The notes under the pieces were generated by a model. It ran no database searches, was not told where the DNA came from, and saw nothing but the letters and a program-made list of their open reading frames with translations. This document shows positions 8,014 through 16,898 of a DNA stretch of 64,000 nt, in pieces (position 1 is the first letter of the stretch; the number at the start of each line of letters is the position of its first letter). Origin of the DNA: Pantoea sp. 18069 (GTDB taxonomy: Bacteria; Pseudomonadota; Gammaproteobacteria; Burkholderiales; Burkholderiaceae_C); assembly GCF_902706035.1 (NCBI RefSeq), contig NZ_CACSJA010000007.1, positions 1-64,000 on the forward strand, given 5' to 3'. The translations under genes were made by a program, and so were the position numbers.

Positions 8014-9006
8014 ATGGCAAGGCAGGCACACCATCTGGCAACCGTCGCCGCGGTCACGGTCAGCACCCTGCTTGGCCTGTGCGGCTGGCCGTATCCAACG
8101 CGGGGGCGCGGGGCAGTGACCCCTTCCCATGACGCGGCCGTCCTGCAACCCGGGCCCTATGCTGCCGCGCATCTTCGCGACCCGCAGGCACGAACACTGG
8201 CGCTGCCCGAGGTCGACAGCGCAGGCGGGGCCGCCGACCCGCTGCTCACGCAAGACCTGATCTACACGCTCGAAAGCCTGCTGACGCAGGCGGGAGAGGC
8301 AAGCACCCCGTCGGTGCTCAAGCAACGCCTGGCCGGATTGGTGGGCAGCCATTTTCCCGCCGCGTTGGCCGCGCGCGCGCTGGCGCTCGCCGAGCGCTAC
8401 GTGGACTTGCGCGTGGCGCTGGGGCAGTTGCGCGCGCCGCAGGGCCTGGACGCTGTGCGCGGCCTGCGCCAGGCGCTGCAGGCGCGCCAGGCCATACGCC
8501 GGCAGTTTTTCGACGGCGACGAATACGCGGCACTTTTCGCGCGCGAGGACGAACTCAACCGGCACACCCTGGCGCGTCTGGAAGCCGCCCATGACGCGCG
8601 ATGGAGCCCGGCGCAGCGCGCCAAGGCCATGCAAGCCACCGACGATGGCCTGCCCCGGGAGCGTGTGGCGCAGCGCAACACCGCCACCGAGCACCTGGCG
8701 GTGGCGTCGCAGACCGCCGCCTTCGATGCCCAAAACGCCGACATCTACCAGCGCCACGCGGCGCGCAGCGCGCGTTACGGCGAGGCCGCGGCCCATGCGC
8801 TTGCCCGGCTCGACCGCGAAGAACAGCACTGGCAGCAGCGGTTGACCCTCTACGCCCGGGCCCGTGCCGCGCCAGACAACGACGGCACGCTGCTGCAGCA
8901 ACTGTGTCAGCAGCTGTTTTCGCCCCAGGAGATGCAACGTGTGGACGCCGCCCTGGCCTTGCGCGCGCTCCAGGCCGAGGCCGCGGCCCCGCAGCCCCCG
9001 CGGTGA
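8014..9006 (+). CDS. lifO: Lipase-specific foldase (lipase secretion chaperone)
   Basis: A 330-residue membrane-anchored periplasmic chaperone. A single N-terminal hydrophobic segment (LATVAAVTVSTLLGLCGW) is followed by a mostly helical region rich in Ala, Arg, Gln and Glu. The foldase family's helix-rich segments, such as FFDGDEYAALFAREDELN near residue 170, are visible. The YFSAMGE-type motif of the family is not clearly conserved, as expected for this fast-evolving group. Position three bases after the lipase gene is strong support. It should hold the lipase during folding in the periplasm. Confidence 0.88.
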   Translation: MARQAHHLATVAAVTVSTLLGLCGWPYPTRGRGAVTPSHDAAVLQPGPYAAAHLRDPQARTLALPEVDSAGGAADPLLTQDLIYTLESLLTQAGEASTPSVLKQRLAGLVGSHFPAALAARALALAERYVDLRVALGQLRAPQGLDAVRGLRQALQARQAIRRQFFDGDEYAALFAREDELNRHTLARLEAAHDARWSPAQRAKAMQATDDGLPRERVAQRNTATEHLAVASQTAAFDAQNADIYQRHAARSARYGEAAAHALARLDREEQHWQQRLTLYARARAAPDNDGTLLQQLCQQLFSPQEMQRVDAALALRALQAEAAAPQPPR

Positions 9007-9116
9007 ACGACCAGCGGCTGCGGCCCGAAGACAGCGGCGGCCTCTGGGCTTACGATGGCCAGCGTCTGCCGTGGCGACGCCGTGCGCTTCAACCAACTAT
9101 CCAAGGAGGGCAACCC

Positions 9117-10019
9117 ATGCGCATTCTGCTTACCGGCGGCACCGGCCTGATCGGCCGTGCCCTGTGCCAGCACTGGCAGCGCCAAGGCCATGAACTGTTT
9201 GTCTGGAGCCGCCGCCCCGAGCAGGTGGCCGCGCTGTGCAGCGGAGCGCGCGGCGTGGCGCGGCTGCAGGAGCTTGACGGTGCCCCCGCCATGGACGCCG
9301 TGGTCAACCTCGCGGGCGCGCCGATTGCCGACCGCCGCTGGACCCGGGCACGGCGCGAATTGCTGTGGCGCAGCCGCGTGGATCTGACGCGCACGCTGGT
9401 CGACTGGATGGGCCGCCAGCCCGCGCCGCCGCGCGTGCTGCTGTCGGGCTCGGCCGTGGGCTGGTATGGCGATGGCGGCGATCAGCCGCTGGACGAGAAC
9501 AGCGCCGCGACCCGTGCCGATTTCGGCAGCCGCCTGTGCGCGGCCTGGGAGCAGGAAGCCCGACAGGCGCGCCAATGGGGAGTGCGCGTGGCGCTGCTGC
9601 GCACCGCGCCCGTGCTGGCGCCGCAGGGCGGCGTGCTGGGGCGGCTGCTGCCGCCGTTCCGGCTGGGCCTGGGCGGTCGGCTGGGCAGCGGCCGGCAATG
9701 GATGCCCTGGATACATATCGACGACATGGTGGCCCTGATCGACCACCTGCTGCGGCGCGACGACTGCAGCGGCGTCTTCAACGCCTGCGCGCCCGAGGCG
9801 GTGCGCAACCTGGAGTTCACCCGCACCCTGGCGCACGCGCTGCACCGCCCCGCCGTGCTGCCCGCGCCGGCCTGGGCGCTGCGCCTGGCGCTGGGCGAGA
9901 TGTCGGTTCTGCTGCTTGGCGGCCAGCGGCTTTCGCCGCGGCGCACCCAGGCCGCGGGCTTCGAGTGGCGCCACCCCACGCTCGCGCCGGCGCTGGCGCA
10001 GCTGCTGCGCAGCGCTTGA
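9117..10019 (+). CDS. TIGR01777-type NAD-dependent epimerase/dehydratase family protein
   Basis: A 300-residue protein with an extended short-chain-dehydrogenase Rossmann fold. The nucleotide-binding motif GGTGLIG lies at residues 7-13. MDAVVNLAGAPIADRRW near residue 60 is diagnostic for the YfcH/TIGR01777 family, as is LLSGSAVGWYGDGG near residue 105. The C-terminal part (LALGEMSVLLLGGQRLSP) matches the family's helical cap. The physiological substrate is unknown. An AAGGAGG ribosome-binding site at 9103-9109 fixes the ATG at 9117. It follows the foldase gene by about 110 bases. Confidence 0.9.
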   Translation: MRILLTGGTGLIGRALCQHWQRQGHELFVWSRRPEQVAALCSGARGVARLQELDGAPAMDAVVNLAGAPIADRRWTRARRELLWRSRVDLTRTLVDWMGRQPAPPRVLLSGSAVGWYGDGGDQPLDENSAATRADFGSRLCAAWEQEARQARQWGVRVALLRTAPVLAPQGGVLGRLLPPFRLGLGGRLGSGRQWMPWIHIDDMVALIDHLLRRDDCSGVFNACAPEAVRNLEFTRTLAHALHRPAVLPAPAWALRLALGEMSVLLLGGQRLSPRRTQAAGFEWRHPTLAPALAQLLRSA

Positions 10020-10086
10020 AGAAGCCTGCGCCGGACGACGGGCGATACCGCTTTCACTGCGTTCCAGCCGCCATGGCCGGCAACCG

Positions 10087-10917
10087 TCAGGACCCGCGCT
10101 GCGGCACCTCGCGCGGCGCCGGGCCGTCGTAGGTCCAGAGGTATTCGCGCGGAATGGGCCCCTTGTTGCGCCCGCCCTGGCCGGTCTGCTCCCAGGCATG
10201 CGACAGAATGCCCACGGAGCGCGACAGGCAGAACAGCCCGCGCGCCAGCGGCGCCGGAAAACCCAGTTCCGCGTAGATCACGGCCGTCGCGCCGTCGATG
10301 TTCATGGGAATGCGCCGGCCGTTCTTGCGCGCCGCGAGTTCCTCCTCCACCGCCCGCCCTATGGCCGCAAAGCGCCCGCCCACAATGCCCTGCGCAGCGG
10401 CTTCGTCGACCAGCTCGAGCAGGCGCGGCGCGCGCGGGTCCACGGGGTGGAAGCGATGGCCAAAGCCCGAGACAAACTTGCCATGGCGCTCGATCGCCGC
10501 GTCCAGCCCGGCGCGCACCGCGTCTTCCAGCGACGCACCGGCGTCCTGGCGCGCCGCGATGTCCTGGTACATCTCCACGGCCTGCTCGCCCGCGCCGCCA
10601 TGCACATCGCCCAGCACATTGACGGCCGAGGCCATGGCATTGTTGAGGCCCACGCCGCAGGTCGCCGCCATGCGCGCGATGGCAATGCTCGGCGCCTGCG
10701 GGCCGTGGTCCACCGCCGACATCAGCGCCGCGTCCAGCAAGCGCCCCTGGCCAGCGCCTGGCAGCTCGCCACGCGTCATCAGCCAGATCATCTGGGCAAA
10801 GCTCACGTTGCCGATCAGGTCCTGGATCGCATAGCCGCTGTAGCGGATCTTGCCGGGACTCATCTCGATGATGGAGGTGCGCCACCAGTCGCTGACGCGG
10901 GAATCCTGTGTGCTCAT
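10087..10917 (-). CDS. Citrate synthase-fold citryl-CoA lyase-like protein
   Basis: A 276-residue protein homologous to the C-terminal catalytic part of citrate synthases, much shorter than true citrate synthase (about 430). Visible family segments are GYAIQDLIG near the start, the GVGLNNAMASAVNVLGDVHGG stretch, GFGHRFHP with the catalytic-type histidines, and RAPRLLELVDE. Short citrate synthase homologues of this type include citryl-CoA lyases that cleave citryl-CoA to acetyl-CoA and oxaloacetate. The start codon overlaps the stop of the CoA-transferase gene upstream (ATGA), so the two are translationally coupled. A CoA-transfer-then-cleavage sequence on an imported C5/C6 acid is inference. 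Confidence 0.78.
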   Translation of the reverse strand: MSTQDSRVSDWWRTSIIEMSPGKIRYSGYAIQDLIGNVSFAQMIWLMTRGELPGAGQGRLLDAALMSAVDHGPQAPSIAIARMAATCGVGLNNAMASAVNVLGDVHGGAGEQAVEMYQDIAARQDAGASLEDAVRAGLDAAIERHGKFVSGFGHRFHPVDPRAPRLLELVDEAAAQGIVGGRFAAIGRAVEEELAARKNGRRIPMNIDGATAVIYAELGFPAPLARGLFCLSRSVGILSHAWEQTGQGGRNKGPIPREYLWTYDGPAPREVPQRGS

Positions 10918-12116
10918 ACCACTTTCTCCTGTACCAAGTTCTGGATTTCGGCCTCCGTATAGCCGAGCTCGGCCATGATGGACGCCGTGTGTTCGCCCAG
11001 TTGGGGCGGGGGCGAGGCCACCGTCGGTGCCTCGCCATTGAGCTTGAAGCCGGTACGCACCACGCGGATATCGCGGCCCACGCCGGGCACGTCCTTGAAA
11101 GTGCCGACCATGCCGCGCCCGGCAATCTGCGGATGGTCCAGCGCCTGCGGCACGGTGTAGACCGGGCCCGCGGGCACGCCCGCGTCGTTGAGCAGCTTCC
11201 ACCACGCGTCGGCCGATTGACCCGCGAGCACGTCCTCGATCAGCGCCTTGAGCTCGGCGCGGTGCTTCAGCCGGCCATGGCGATCGGCAAAGCGCGCGTC
11301 GCTCAGCCATTCCTCGTGGCCCAGCACCGCGCAGACGGCGGCAAACTGTTCCTGCTTGTTGGCCGCGATGTTGAGCAGGCCGTCGCCCGTGCGGAACGTG
11401 CCCGAAGGGCTTGCCGTGACGTTGTCATTGCCCAGCGGCTGGGGTGCGCGCCCGGCGATCAGGTGGTTGGATACCGCCCAGCCCATGGTCGCCATCGCCG
11501 CTTCCAGCATGGACACGTCGATGAACACGCCGCCCGTGCGATTGCGGTCGGCCAGCGCCGAAGCCACCGCGAACGCCGCGGTGATGCCGCCAATGGTGTC
11601 GGCCACGGGGTAGCCCACGCGGTAAGGCGCGTTCTCCGGCGCGCCGGTAATGCTCATCATCCCCGACATGCCCTGGATGATCTGGTCGTAGGCAGGCAGA
11701 TCACGCAGCGGACCGTCCTGGCCAAAGCCCGAGATCGCGCAGTAGATGAGCCTGGGGTTCTCCTTGAGCAGGTCCTCGTAGCCCAGTTCCAGCCGCTGCA
11801 TCACGCCCGGGCGGTAGTTCTCGACCAGCACATCGGCCGTGCGCACCAGTCGGCGCAGCGCTTCCTTGCCCAGCGGATGCTTGAGGTTCAGCGTGATCGA
11901 GCGCTTGCCCGGGTTCTGCGCCAGAAACGACACACCCATATGGCCCTGGTTCAGTGCCTGGTCCGCGCCGAGCTGGCGCGCCAGGTCGCCTCCCTGCCTG
12001 GCCTCGACCTTGATGACATCGGCGCCCATATGGGCGAGCTGGTGGCAGGCAAAAGGCCCGGCCAGAACATTGGTGAGGTCGAGCACGCGAATGCCGTGCA
12101 GGGGTTGGATCGCCAT
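10914..12116 (-). CDS. CaiB/BaiF (family III) CoA-transferase
   Basis: A 400-residue family III CoA-transferase. The N-terminus LHGIRVLDLTNVLAGPFACH and the following DVIKVEARQGGD are the family signature. The catalytic aspartate is expected in the YRVGYPVADTIGG region near residue 180, and GLLNIAANKQEQF lies near residue 230. It would move CoA between carboxylic acids. Operon position between a citryl-CoA lyase-like gene and a tricarboxylate-type binding protein suggests activation of a di- or tricarboxylate. The exact substrate cannot be read. Confidence 0.88.
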   Translation of the reverse strand: MAIQPLHGIRVLDLTNVLAGPFACHQLAHMGADVIKVEARQGGDLARQLGADQALNQGHMGVSFLAQNPGKRSITLNLKHPLGKEALRRLVRTADVLVENYRPGVMQRLELGYEDLLKENPRLIYCAISGFGQDGPLRDLPAYDQIIQGMSGMMSITGAPENAPYRVGYPVADTIGGITAAFAVASALADRNRTGGVFIDVSMLEAAMATMGWAVSNHLIAGRAPQPLGNDNVTASPSGTFRTGDGLLNIAANKQEQFAAVCAVLGHEEWLSDARFADRHGRLKHRAELKALIEDVLAGQSADAWWKLLNDAGVPAGPVYTVPQALDHPQIAGRGMVGTFKDVPGVGRDIRVVRTGFKLNGEAPTVASPPPQLGEHTASIMAELGYTEAEIQNLVQEKVV

Positions 12117-12143
12117 GAAGAGTTTCCTTGTTCCTGCCTGGCT

Positions 12144-13115
12144 TCAGTCGAGCTTGACACTGCCGCTGCGCACCACGCTGCTCCAGCGCTGCTGCTCGGT
12201 CGTCAGCAGGTTGGCCGCCTCTTGCGGCGTGGTCACCAGGGGCGCGCTGCCTTCGGCCTGCAGCGTGGCAAGGGTGTCGGGACGGGCGAGCGCCTTGGCG
12301 ACTTCGGCCTGCAGCCTGGCGAGCACGGCAGGGGGCGTGCCTGCGGGCGCGACCAGCATCTTCCAGTCGCTGGTGTGGAAGTCCTTGTAGCCGCTTTCCG
12401 CCACCGTCGGCACATCGGGCAGCACCGCCAGACGCTTGGCCGAGCTCACGGCCAGCGCACGCAGCTTGCCCGCCTTGATAAAGGAGATCACGGTCTGCGG
12501 CGTCGCGAAGTAGTAGTCGACCTGGTTGCCCAGCAGGTCGTTGGCGGCCGGGCCCGCGCCCTTGTAGGGGATGTGGTTGGTCTTGATGCCCGCCTGGCGC
12601 GTGAAGATTTCGCCCGTCAGATGGCCTACCGTGCCATTGCCCGCAGACGCCATGGACAGCGACTCGGGCTTGGCCTTGGCGGCCTGCACCAGGTCGGCCA
12701 GGGTCTTGAAGCTCGACGCGCTGTTGACCACCAGCACCACGGGCTGCCCGGCGACGGTGGCCACCGGCACGAAGGCCTTGGCGGCGTCATAGGGCATCTT
12801 GGCGTACAGGCTGGGATTGATCGCCAGGTTGGCCGTCTGGGCCATGCCAATGGTGTAACCGTCGGGATTGGCCTTGGCGACCGCATCGAGCCCGATGTTG
12901 CCGCCGGCTCCGGCCTTGTTCTCGACGACCAGCGTCCAGCCGGTGGACATTCTGATCTTCTCGAGCACCATGCGCGTCACGATGTCCGTGCCCCCACCGG
13001 GCGGAAACGGCACGACGACCTTGATGGACTGATTGGGATAGGCCGGCTGCGCGATCGCGGCGGCGGAAACAGCCAGCAGCACACAGGCGCTGAGCAGACG
13101 GGGCAAGACGGGCAT
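12144..13115 (-). CDS. Bug/TctC-family tripartite tricarboxylate transporter binding protein
   Basis: A 323-residue periplasmic solute-binding protein. The signal peptide (LLSACVLLAVSAAAIAQPA) is followed by the Bug-family signature IKVVVPFPPGGGTDIVTR and, near residue 70, VVENKAGAGGNIGLDAVAKA. These proteins bind carboxylates or aromatic acids for TctAB-type transporters, or act as sensors; they are expanded in Comamonadaceae and often lack local permease genes, as here. It heads the minus-strand operon with the CoA-transferase and lyase-like genes, divergent from an IclR regulator that probably controls it. Confidence 0.9.
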   Translation of the reverse strand: MPVLPRLLSACVLLAVSAAAIAQPAYPNQSIKVVVPFPPGGGTDIVTRMVLEKIRMSTGWTLVVENKAGAGGNIGLDAVAKANPDGYTIGMAQTANLAINPSLYAKMPYDAAKAFVPVATVAGQPVVLVVNSASSFKTLADLVQAAKAKPESLSMASAGNGTVGHLTGEIFTRQAGIKTNHIPYKGAGPAANDLLGNQVDYYFATPQTVISFIKAGKLRALAVSSAKRLAVLPDVPTVAESGYKDFHTSDWKMLVAPAGTPPAVLARLQAEVAKALARPDTLATLQAEGSAPLVTTPQEAANLLTTEQQRWSSVVRSGSVKLD

Positions 13116-13331
13116 GGATGTCTCCAGTAGTTGTATTGAAAAGCGCTTCGGTCCGGCAGCATTGAGGACTGTTAACGATTGAATGTTCTTTCTGACAGAA
13201 CTAAGTTCTATTGAAAAGAACTTTAAAGGCGCCGCGAAAGTTGCGATACGGGTAGTAACCCGTAGAAAACGCAGGTCGCCACTCGTGTTCTACTCAACGG
13301 AACACTTATCCGTTTTGCCCGATATCACTCC
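13116..13331. promoter_or_regulatory. Divergent promoter region, Bug operon / IclR gene
   Basis: A 216-bp spacer, clearly more AT-rich than its surroundings, between the divergent binding-protein operon and the IclR gene. It holds AAGTTCTATTGAAAAGAAC near 13204 and the inverted pair GTTCTACTC/GGAACAC further on. Repeated GTTC/GAAC half-sites at about 13180, 13204, 13217 and 13284 could be the IclR operator. No exact site can be assigned by eye. Confidence 0.5.
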
Positions 13332-14105
13332 ATGAACAACGACGCCATTGACCCATCCAGCGGTGTCGCCGTCCTCGACCGTGCTTTCGCACTGCTGTCC
13401 GCGTTTGCGCCCACCGATGAGCGACTCACGCTGACCGAGCTGTCCAGGCGCACAGGCCTCTACAAAAGCACGGTGCTGCGCCTGCTGGGCGCGCTCGAGC
13501 ACGGCGGCTTCATCCGCAAGCTCGACGACGGCCTCTATGCGATCGGGCCCGCGCCCATGCGCCTGGCGGCGAACTACCAGCGATCGTTTCGCATCGACTC
13601 CATCGTCGAGCCCCTTCTTGCGCAACTGAGCCAGACACTGGGAGAAACCGCATCGTTCTACGTGCGCGCAGGCCCCCGGCGGCTGGTGCTCAGCCGCGTG
13701 GAGCCCGCGCGCGCGGTGCGCGTATCGATCCGCATCGGCGAGGAGTTCGACGTGCAGCGCGGGGCTTCCGGCAAGGTGCTGCTCGCCTTTGGCGAAGGCG
13801 AGGAAGGCGACAACATGGTCCGCGAGCGCCTGTGGGCGACGTCCTATGGCGAGCGCGACCCCGAGACGGCATCGGCGTCCGTGCCGGTATTCGGCGCGCA
13901 AGGCGAGCTCAAGGGAGCGCTGACGATTTCCGGCCCCTTGTCGCGCCTGGCACAAGCCGCGGCGATGCAGGCGGCCGTCACGGCACTGCTGGAGATGGCA
14001 CGCCGCGCCACGGCGGAATTCGGCGGCAATCCCGGGCGCTATGCCGCGGCGTTGGGCCAGGCCCAGGCAGCAGGCGTGGGCGAATGGGAAGCGGGCGGAC
14101 GCTGA
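13332..14105 (+). CDS. IclR-family transcriptional regulator
   Basis: A 257-residue regulator. An N-terminal winged helix-turn-helix (about residues 10-70) contains LTLTELSRRTGLYKSTVLRL and FIRKLDDGLYAIGPA. The C-terminal GAF-like effector domain (about 85-245) contains TASFYVRAGPRRLVLSRVEP and GASGKVLLAFG. Such regulators bind small organic acids and typically control adjacent catabolic genes. It is divergent from the Bug-protein/CoA-transferase/lyase-like operon, its most likely target. Confidence 0.92.
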   Translation: MNNDAIDPSSGVAVLDRAFALLSAFAPTDERLTLTELSRRTGLYKSTVLRLLGALEHGGFIRKLDDGLYAIGPAPMRLAANYQRSFRIDSIVEPLLAQLSQTLGETASFYVRAGPRRLVLSRVEPARAVRVSIRIGEEFDVQRGASGKVLLAFGEGEEGDNMVRERLWATSYGERDPETASASVPVFGAQGELKGALTISGPLSRLAQAAAMQAAVTALLEMARRATAEFGGNPGRYAAALGQAQAAGVGEWEAGGR

Positions 14106-14136
14106 GGCAGGACGGCAAAAATACCGTCCCTTCGAT

Positions 14137-14168
14137 CCTTCGCCAAGCTCAGGACCAGAGCGAACGGG
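14137..14168. repeat. Degenerate copy of a dispersed TTCGACAAGCTCAGG-type repeat
   Basis: The stretch with CCTTCGCCAAGCTCAGGA and GAGCGAACGGG resembles the half-element seen at 46.8 kb and 54.1 kb. It lies between the IclR gene and the convergent glutathione transferase gene. Only one arm is recognisable. Confidence 0.45.
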
Positions 14169-14193
14169 ATTGTGAGGCCCGCTGTTTCCCGGC

Positions 14194-14886
14194 TCAAGAG
14201 GTCATCACCACCGGCCCGCCCTTTTGCAAGGCGCGCTGATAAGCCGGCCGCGCCCGCATGCGCTCGCGGTAGGCCAGCAGATGCGGCCAGGCGGCCTCGT
14301 TGCCGCTGCGCGCCAGCGCGGCTTCGACGGCAAAGCTCATCTGGAAGTCGGCCATGGTCAGGTGCTCGCCCGCAAACCAGCGGTTGCGCGCCAGGTGCGC
14401 ATCCATGAACGCCAGCGCGGTCTGCACATTCGGGCTGATCAGCTTGTGCTGCACCTTGGCGCACAGGCCGCGCGCGATCGGGCGCACGAAAAACGGCATG
14501 GGCTGGCGCGGTATGGTGTCGAACACCAGCTTCATGACCAGCCAGTTCATCAGCGAGCCTTCGGCGTAGTGCATCCAGAAGCGGCATTCGCGGTGCGCGG
14601 GCGTGCCTCTTGCTGGCTCGAGGTGGGCCAGCTCGGCCAGCGCCTGGGCGCCATGGCATTCGGCCAGGTACTCGATGATCGCCCCCGATTCGGCGACCAC
14701 CACGGCGCCGTCGGTGATCACGGGCGACTTGCCCAGCGGGTGGATGGCCCTGAGTTCGGGCGGCGCAAGCCGGGTTTTGGCGTCGCGCTGGTAAACGCGC
14801 AGCGCATACGGCACACCGAGTTCCTCGAGCAGCCACAGGATGCGCTGCGAGCGCGAGGTTTCGAGGTGGTGAACGGTCAGCGTCAT
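14194..14886 (-). CDS. Glutathione S-transferase family protein
   Basis: A 230-residue cytosolic glutathione transferase. The N-terminal thioredoxin-like domain begins MTLTVHHLETSRSQRILWLL, with the likely catalytic serine in TSRSQR (residues 10-13). The glutathione-binding segment is GKSPVITDGAVVVAESGAII, with the conserved cis-proline and the ES pair. The helical C-terminal domain includes WFAGEHLTMADFQMSFAVEA. It would conjugate or reduce electrophiles with glutathione. It is convergent with the IclR gene. The start at 14886 matches the family start and has AGGAGACC upstream. Confidence 0.9.
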   Translation of the reverse strand: MTLTVHHLETSRSQRILWLLEELGVPYALRVYQRDAKTRLAPPELRAIHPLGKSPVITDGAVVVAESGAIIEYLAECHGAQALAELAHLEPARGTPAHRECRFWMHYAEGSLMNWLVMKLVFDTIPRQPMPFFVRPIARGLCAKVQHKLISPNVQTALAFMDAHLARNRWFAGEHLTMADFQMSFAVEAALARSGNEAAWPHLLAYRERMRARPAYQRALQKGGPVVMTS

Positions 14887-15191
14887 CAAGGTCTCCTGTC
14901 GTGGTACGACACCCGCGTGCCCTGGCAGGCAGTTTAGCGAGACGGAGTAATGAGGCAGCGGCGCGCCCGTGCGGGCGTTGCAAGAAGGGGCTGTCTGCAG
15001 TCCGAGGCCACCCGCAAAAAGGTGGAGCCTTCGCTGTGACGGTATCAAGTGCCAGAAGGCATCTTGTACCAAAGGGCGGTTTTGCAACCATAAGACAGTC
15101 GAAGGCCCCGGCTGCAATCTACTGCAAATCTGCCCGGCCTGGCGAGCAATACCACCATGTCGCACTCGGGAATGCGGCAGGCGGCAATCGC
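14887..15191. other. Intergenic stretch without a recognisable gene
   Basis: About 305 bp between the glutathione transferase start and the hipA stop. I see no convincing reading frame, RNA or strong hairpin with a T-run. It should contain the glutathione transferase promoter near its left end. Confidence 0.5.
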
Positions 15192-16514
15192 TCATTGCAC
15201 CAGGTAGCCGGCCATCTCCTTGTGGGTGGCCGCGATCGCATCACGCACAGCGCCGGGCAGGCCCGCCTGCGCGGCAAACTCCGGCCAGCGCGCAATGGCC
15301 GCCTGGGCCTGCTCGACAATGGCGTCGCAGATGCCGCGCAATTGGTAGCTGTTGGCTACATGGCGGATGTCTTCGCGCGTGATCCGCGCGAACTTGCCGT
15401 TGACCGACATCAGATGCTGACGCAGCCAGACGTTGCCCGGGTCATAGGCATAGGTCACGTCGTATGCCGGCGCCAGTTCCCACTGGCCTGCCTGCCTGAG
15501 CAGGAACGAGAAGTTCTTGGTGTGGTCGTCATTGTTCGCGGCCAGCACATTGAACACCATGCGGCGCAGCGTCTGCGCAAAAGCGGTCTCGTCGAGCTGC
15601 AACTGGCGCAGGGTCTGGAACAGCTGGTGGTAGCTGTGCGACTCCTGCTGGTTGAAGTCCAGGTGGGCCATGCCGCACAGCGTCTGCATGTGGTGGTGCG
15701 TATTGCCCTCGCGGTCGAAGCGCTGGGTCATGAAGTGGGCCCGGCCACCCTCTTCGAGCAGACTGCAGTCGGACATGGTGACGCCGGCCGCCCTGGCCAT
15801 CAGCGAGTAGGCGTACTCGATGCGGCCGTAATTCCTGCCCGGGCCGAGCTGACTGTCCAGGCCTATGCCGTCGAACTTGAGCAGCCAGGCCTCATAGCCT
15901 TCGGGAATCTCGAACTGGCCGGTGCGCACGTCCTGGGTGGCCCGGCTCCAGGCAATCGCCGCCTTGGCGCGCGCGCCGCCCGCCGAAGTGCCCACCTGGA
16001 TGATCTGGCGCAGCAGCTCGCTTGCGTGGTCGCTGTCGGCAAAGTCGCCGCTGATCACCGAACGCGCCTGCGCCACGAGCTGCGACATCTGCACCGCGGT
16101 GGCGGCCGTCGACTGCGGCCCACGGCTGGGCTTGAACGTCAACGCGCCCATGGAGCGCTGGCCCATGTAGGCCAGGCGATCCAGGGCCGTGACATTGGCC
16201 TGGGCAATGCCGCGCTCGGCCATCCAGGCGTTGATCAGCGCATTGCCGAAGCGGTCGGGCAGCGCATCGGCCAGCATGGCCGGCAGGCGCTGGTAGGTAT
16301 TGATCGGCAAGGTGGGAAACACAAAGGGCGCGTTGGCCTCGGCCAGCGGCATCTGCAGCGGCGACAGCTCTATGCCCGTGCGCACGAACCGGGGCTCGTA
16401 TTCAAACGCGTAGTAGCCGGTGTCGGGGTCGAGCGCCACCGCGCCTACATCCATTCCCCAGATGTTCACGGTCACGGCCTTGACGGCCTTGAAAACACTC
16501 TTGCGCGTGGCCAT
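15192..16514 (-). CDS. hipA: HipA-family serine/threonine kinase toxin
   Basis: A 440-residue HipA-type kinase. The N-terminal subdomain (about 1-110) is followed by a kinase-like domain. The catalytic loop NNDDHTKNFSFLL is near residue 345 and the Mg-binding YDVTYAY is near 370, equivalent to DFG. EAWLLKFDGIG near residue 210 is part of the ATP-binding region. Known HipA toxins phosphorylate glutamyl-tRNA synthetase and cause growth arrest or persistence; the target here is unproven. I placed the start at 16514 because AGGGGAC precedes that ATG at good spacing; a start ten codons upstream is possible. The antitoxin gene lies directly upstream. Confidence 0.88.
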   Translation of the reverse strand: MATRKSVFKAVKAVTVNIWGMDVGAVALDPDTGYYAFEYEPRFVRTGIELSPLQMPLAEANAPFVFPTLPINTYQRLPAMLADALPDRFGNALINAWMAERGIAQANVTALDRLAYMGQRSMGALTFKPSRGPQSTAATAVQMSQLVAQARSVISGDFADSDHASELLRQIIQVGTSAGGARAKAAIAWSRATQDVRTGQFEIPEGYEAWLLKFDGIGLDSQLGPGRNYGRIEYAYSLMARAAGVTMSDCSLLEEGGRAHFMTQRFDREGNTHHHMQTLCGMAHLDFNQQESHSYHQLFQTLRQLQLDETAFAQTLRRMVFNVLAANNDDHTKNFSFLLRQAGQWELAPAYDVTYAYDPGNVWLRQHLMSVNGKFARITREDIRHVANSYQLRGICDAIVEQAQAAIARWPEFAAQAGLPGAVRDAIAATHKEMAGYLVQ

Positions 16515-16559
16515 GGACTTGTCCCCTGTTCGTTTTAATTTCAACGGCGGCGCGGTGGC

Positions 16560-16898
16560 TCAGCGCGGGTCGTCGTCACGGTTCAAGCGCATCTTCCTGG
16601 CATAGACGCTGCGCGCTGCGCGCTGGCGCGAACGCACGCCGCGCGCAATCTGCAAGGGGCTGATGCGCACTGCAGGGCGCAAGGTCGTCAACCACTGGCC
16701 ATGGCCCAGCGCATCGATCACCCGGATCAAGGAAATCACCCGGCTGCCCGAGCCGGTCTCGAGCGCGCGCAGCGTCTGCTTGGACACCCCGGCCTTGAGG
16801 CACAGGTCTTCCATGGTGATGTTTTGCCGCAGGCGTTCGGCGCGCAGCTGCTCGCCCAGCTCGAGCTCAAGATCTTCGGGAGTTTTGATCTGCTCCAT
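16560..16898 (-). CDS. hipB: HipB-like antitoxin, Xre-family DNA-binding protein
   Basis: A 112-residue protein with an Xre-type helix-turn-helix: RLRQNITMEDLCLKAGVSKQ followed by TLRALETGSGSRVISLIRVI (about residues 22-65). The C-terminus is basic. In HipBA modules the antitoxin neutralises the kinase and represses its own operon. It precedes hipA by 45 bases on the same strand. The start codon lies inside one arm of an 11-bp inverted repeat described below, so the protein may bind over its own start region. Confidence 0.85.
   Translation of the reverse strand: MEQIKTPEDLELELGEQLRAERLRQNITMEDLCLKAGVSKQTLRALETGSGSRVISLIRVIDALGHGQWLTTLRPAVRISPLQIARGVRSRQRAARSVYARKMRLNRDDDPR

Noticed and set aside
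10908-13130. A 740-codon plus-strand frame across the CoA-transferase and Bug-protein genes
   Set aside because: It is a shadow of two well-recognised minus-strand genes and shows only His/Arg/Gly-rich composition.
14887-15191. A possible tRNA or small RNA in the spacer
   Set aside because: No cloverleaf, CCA end or T-run terminator could be found by eye.
15000-16538. Long open frame opposite hipA, and similar long frames opposite many genes
   Set aside because: High GC content opens antisense frames. Their translations are rich in Arg, His and Gln without domain patterns, while the opposite strand has clear protein families.
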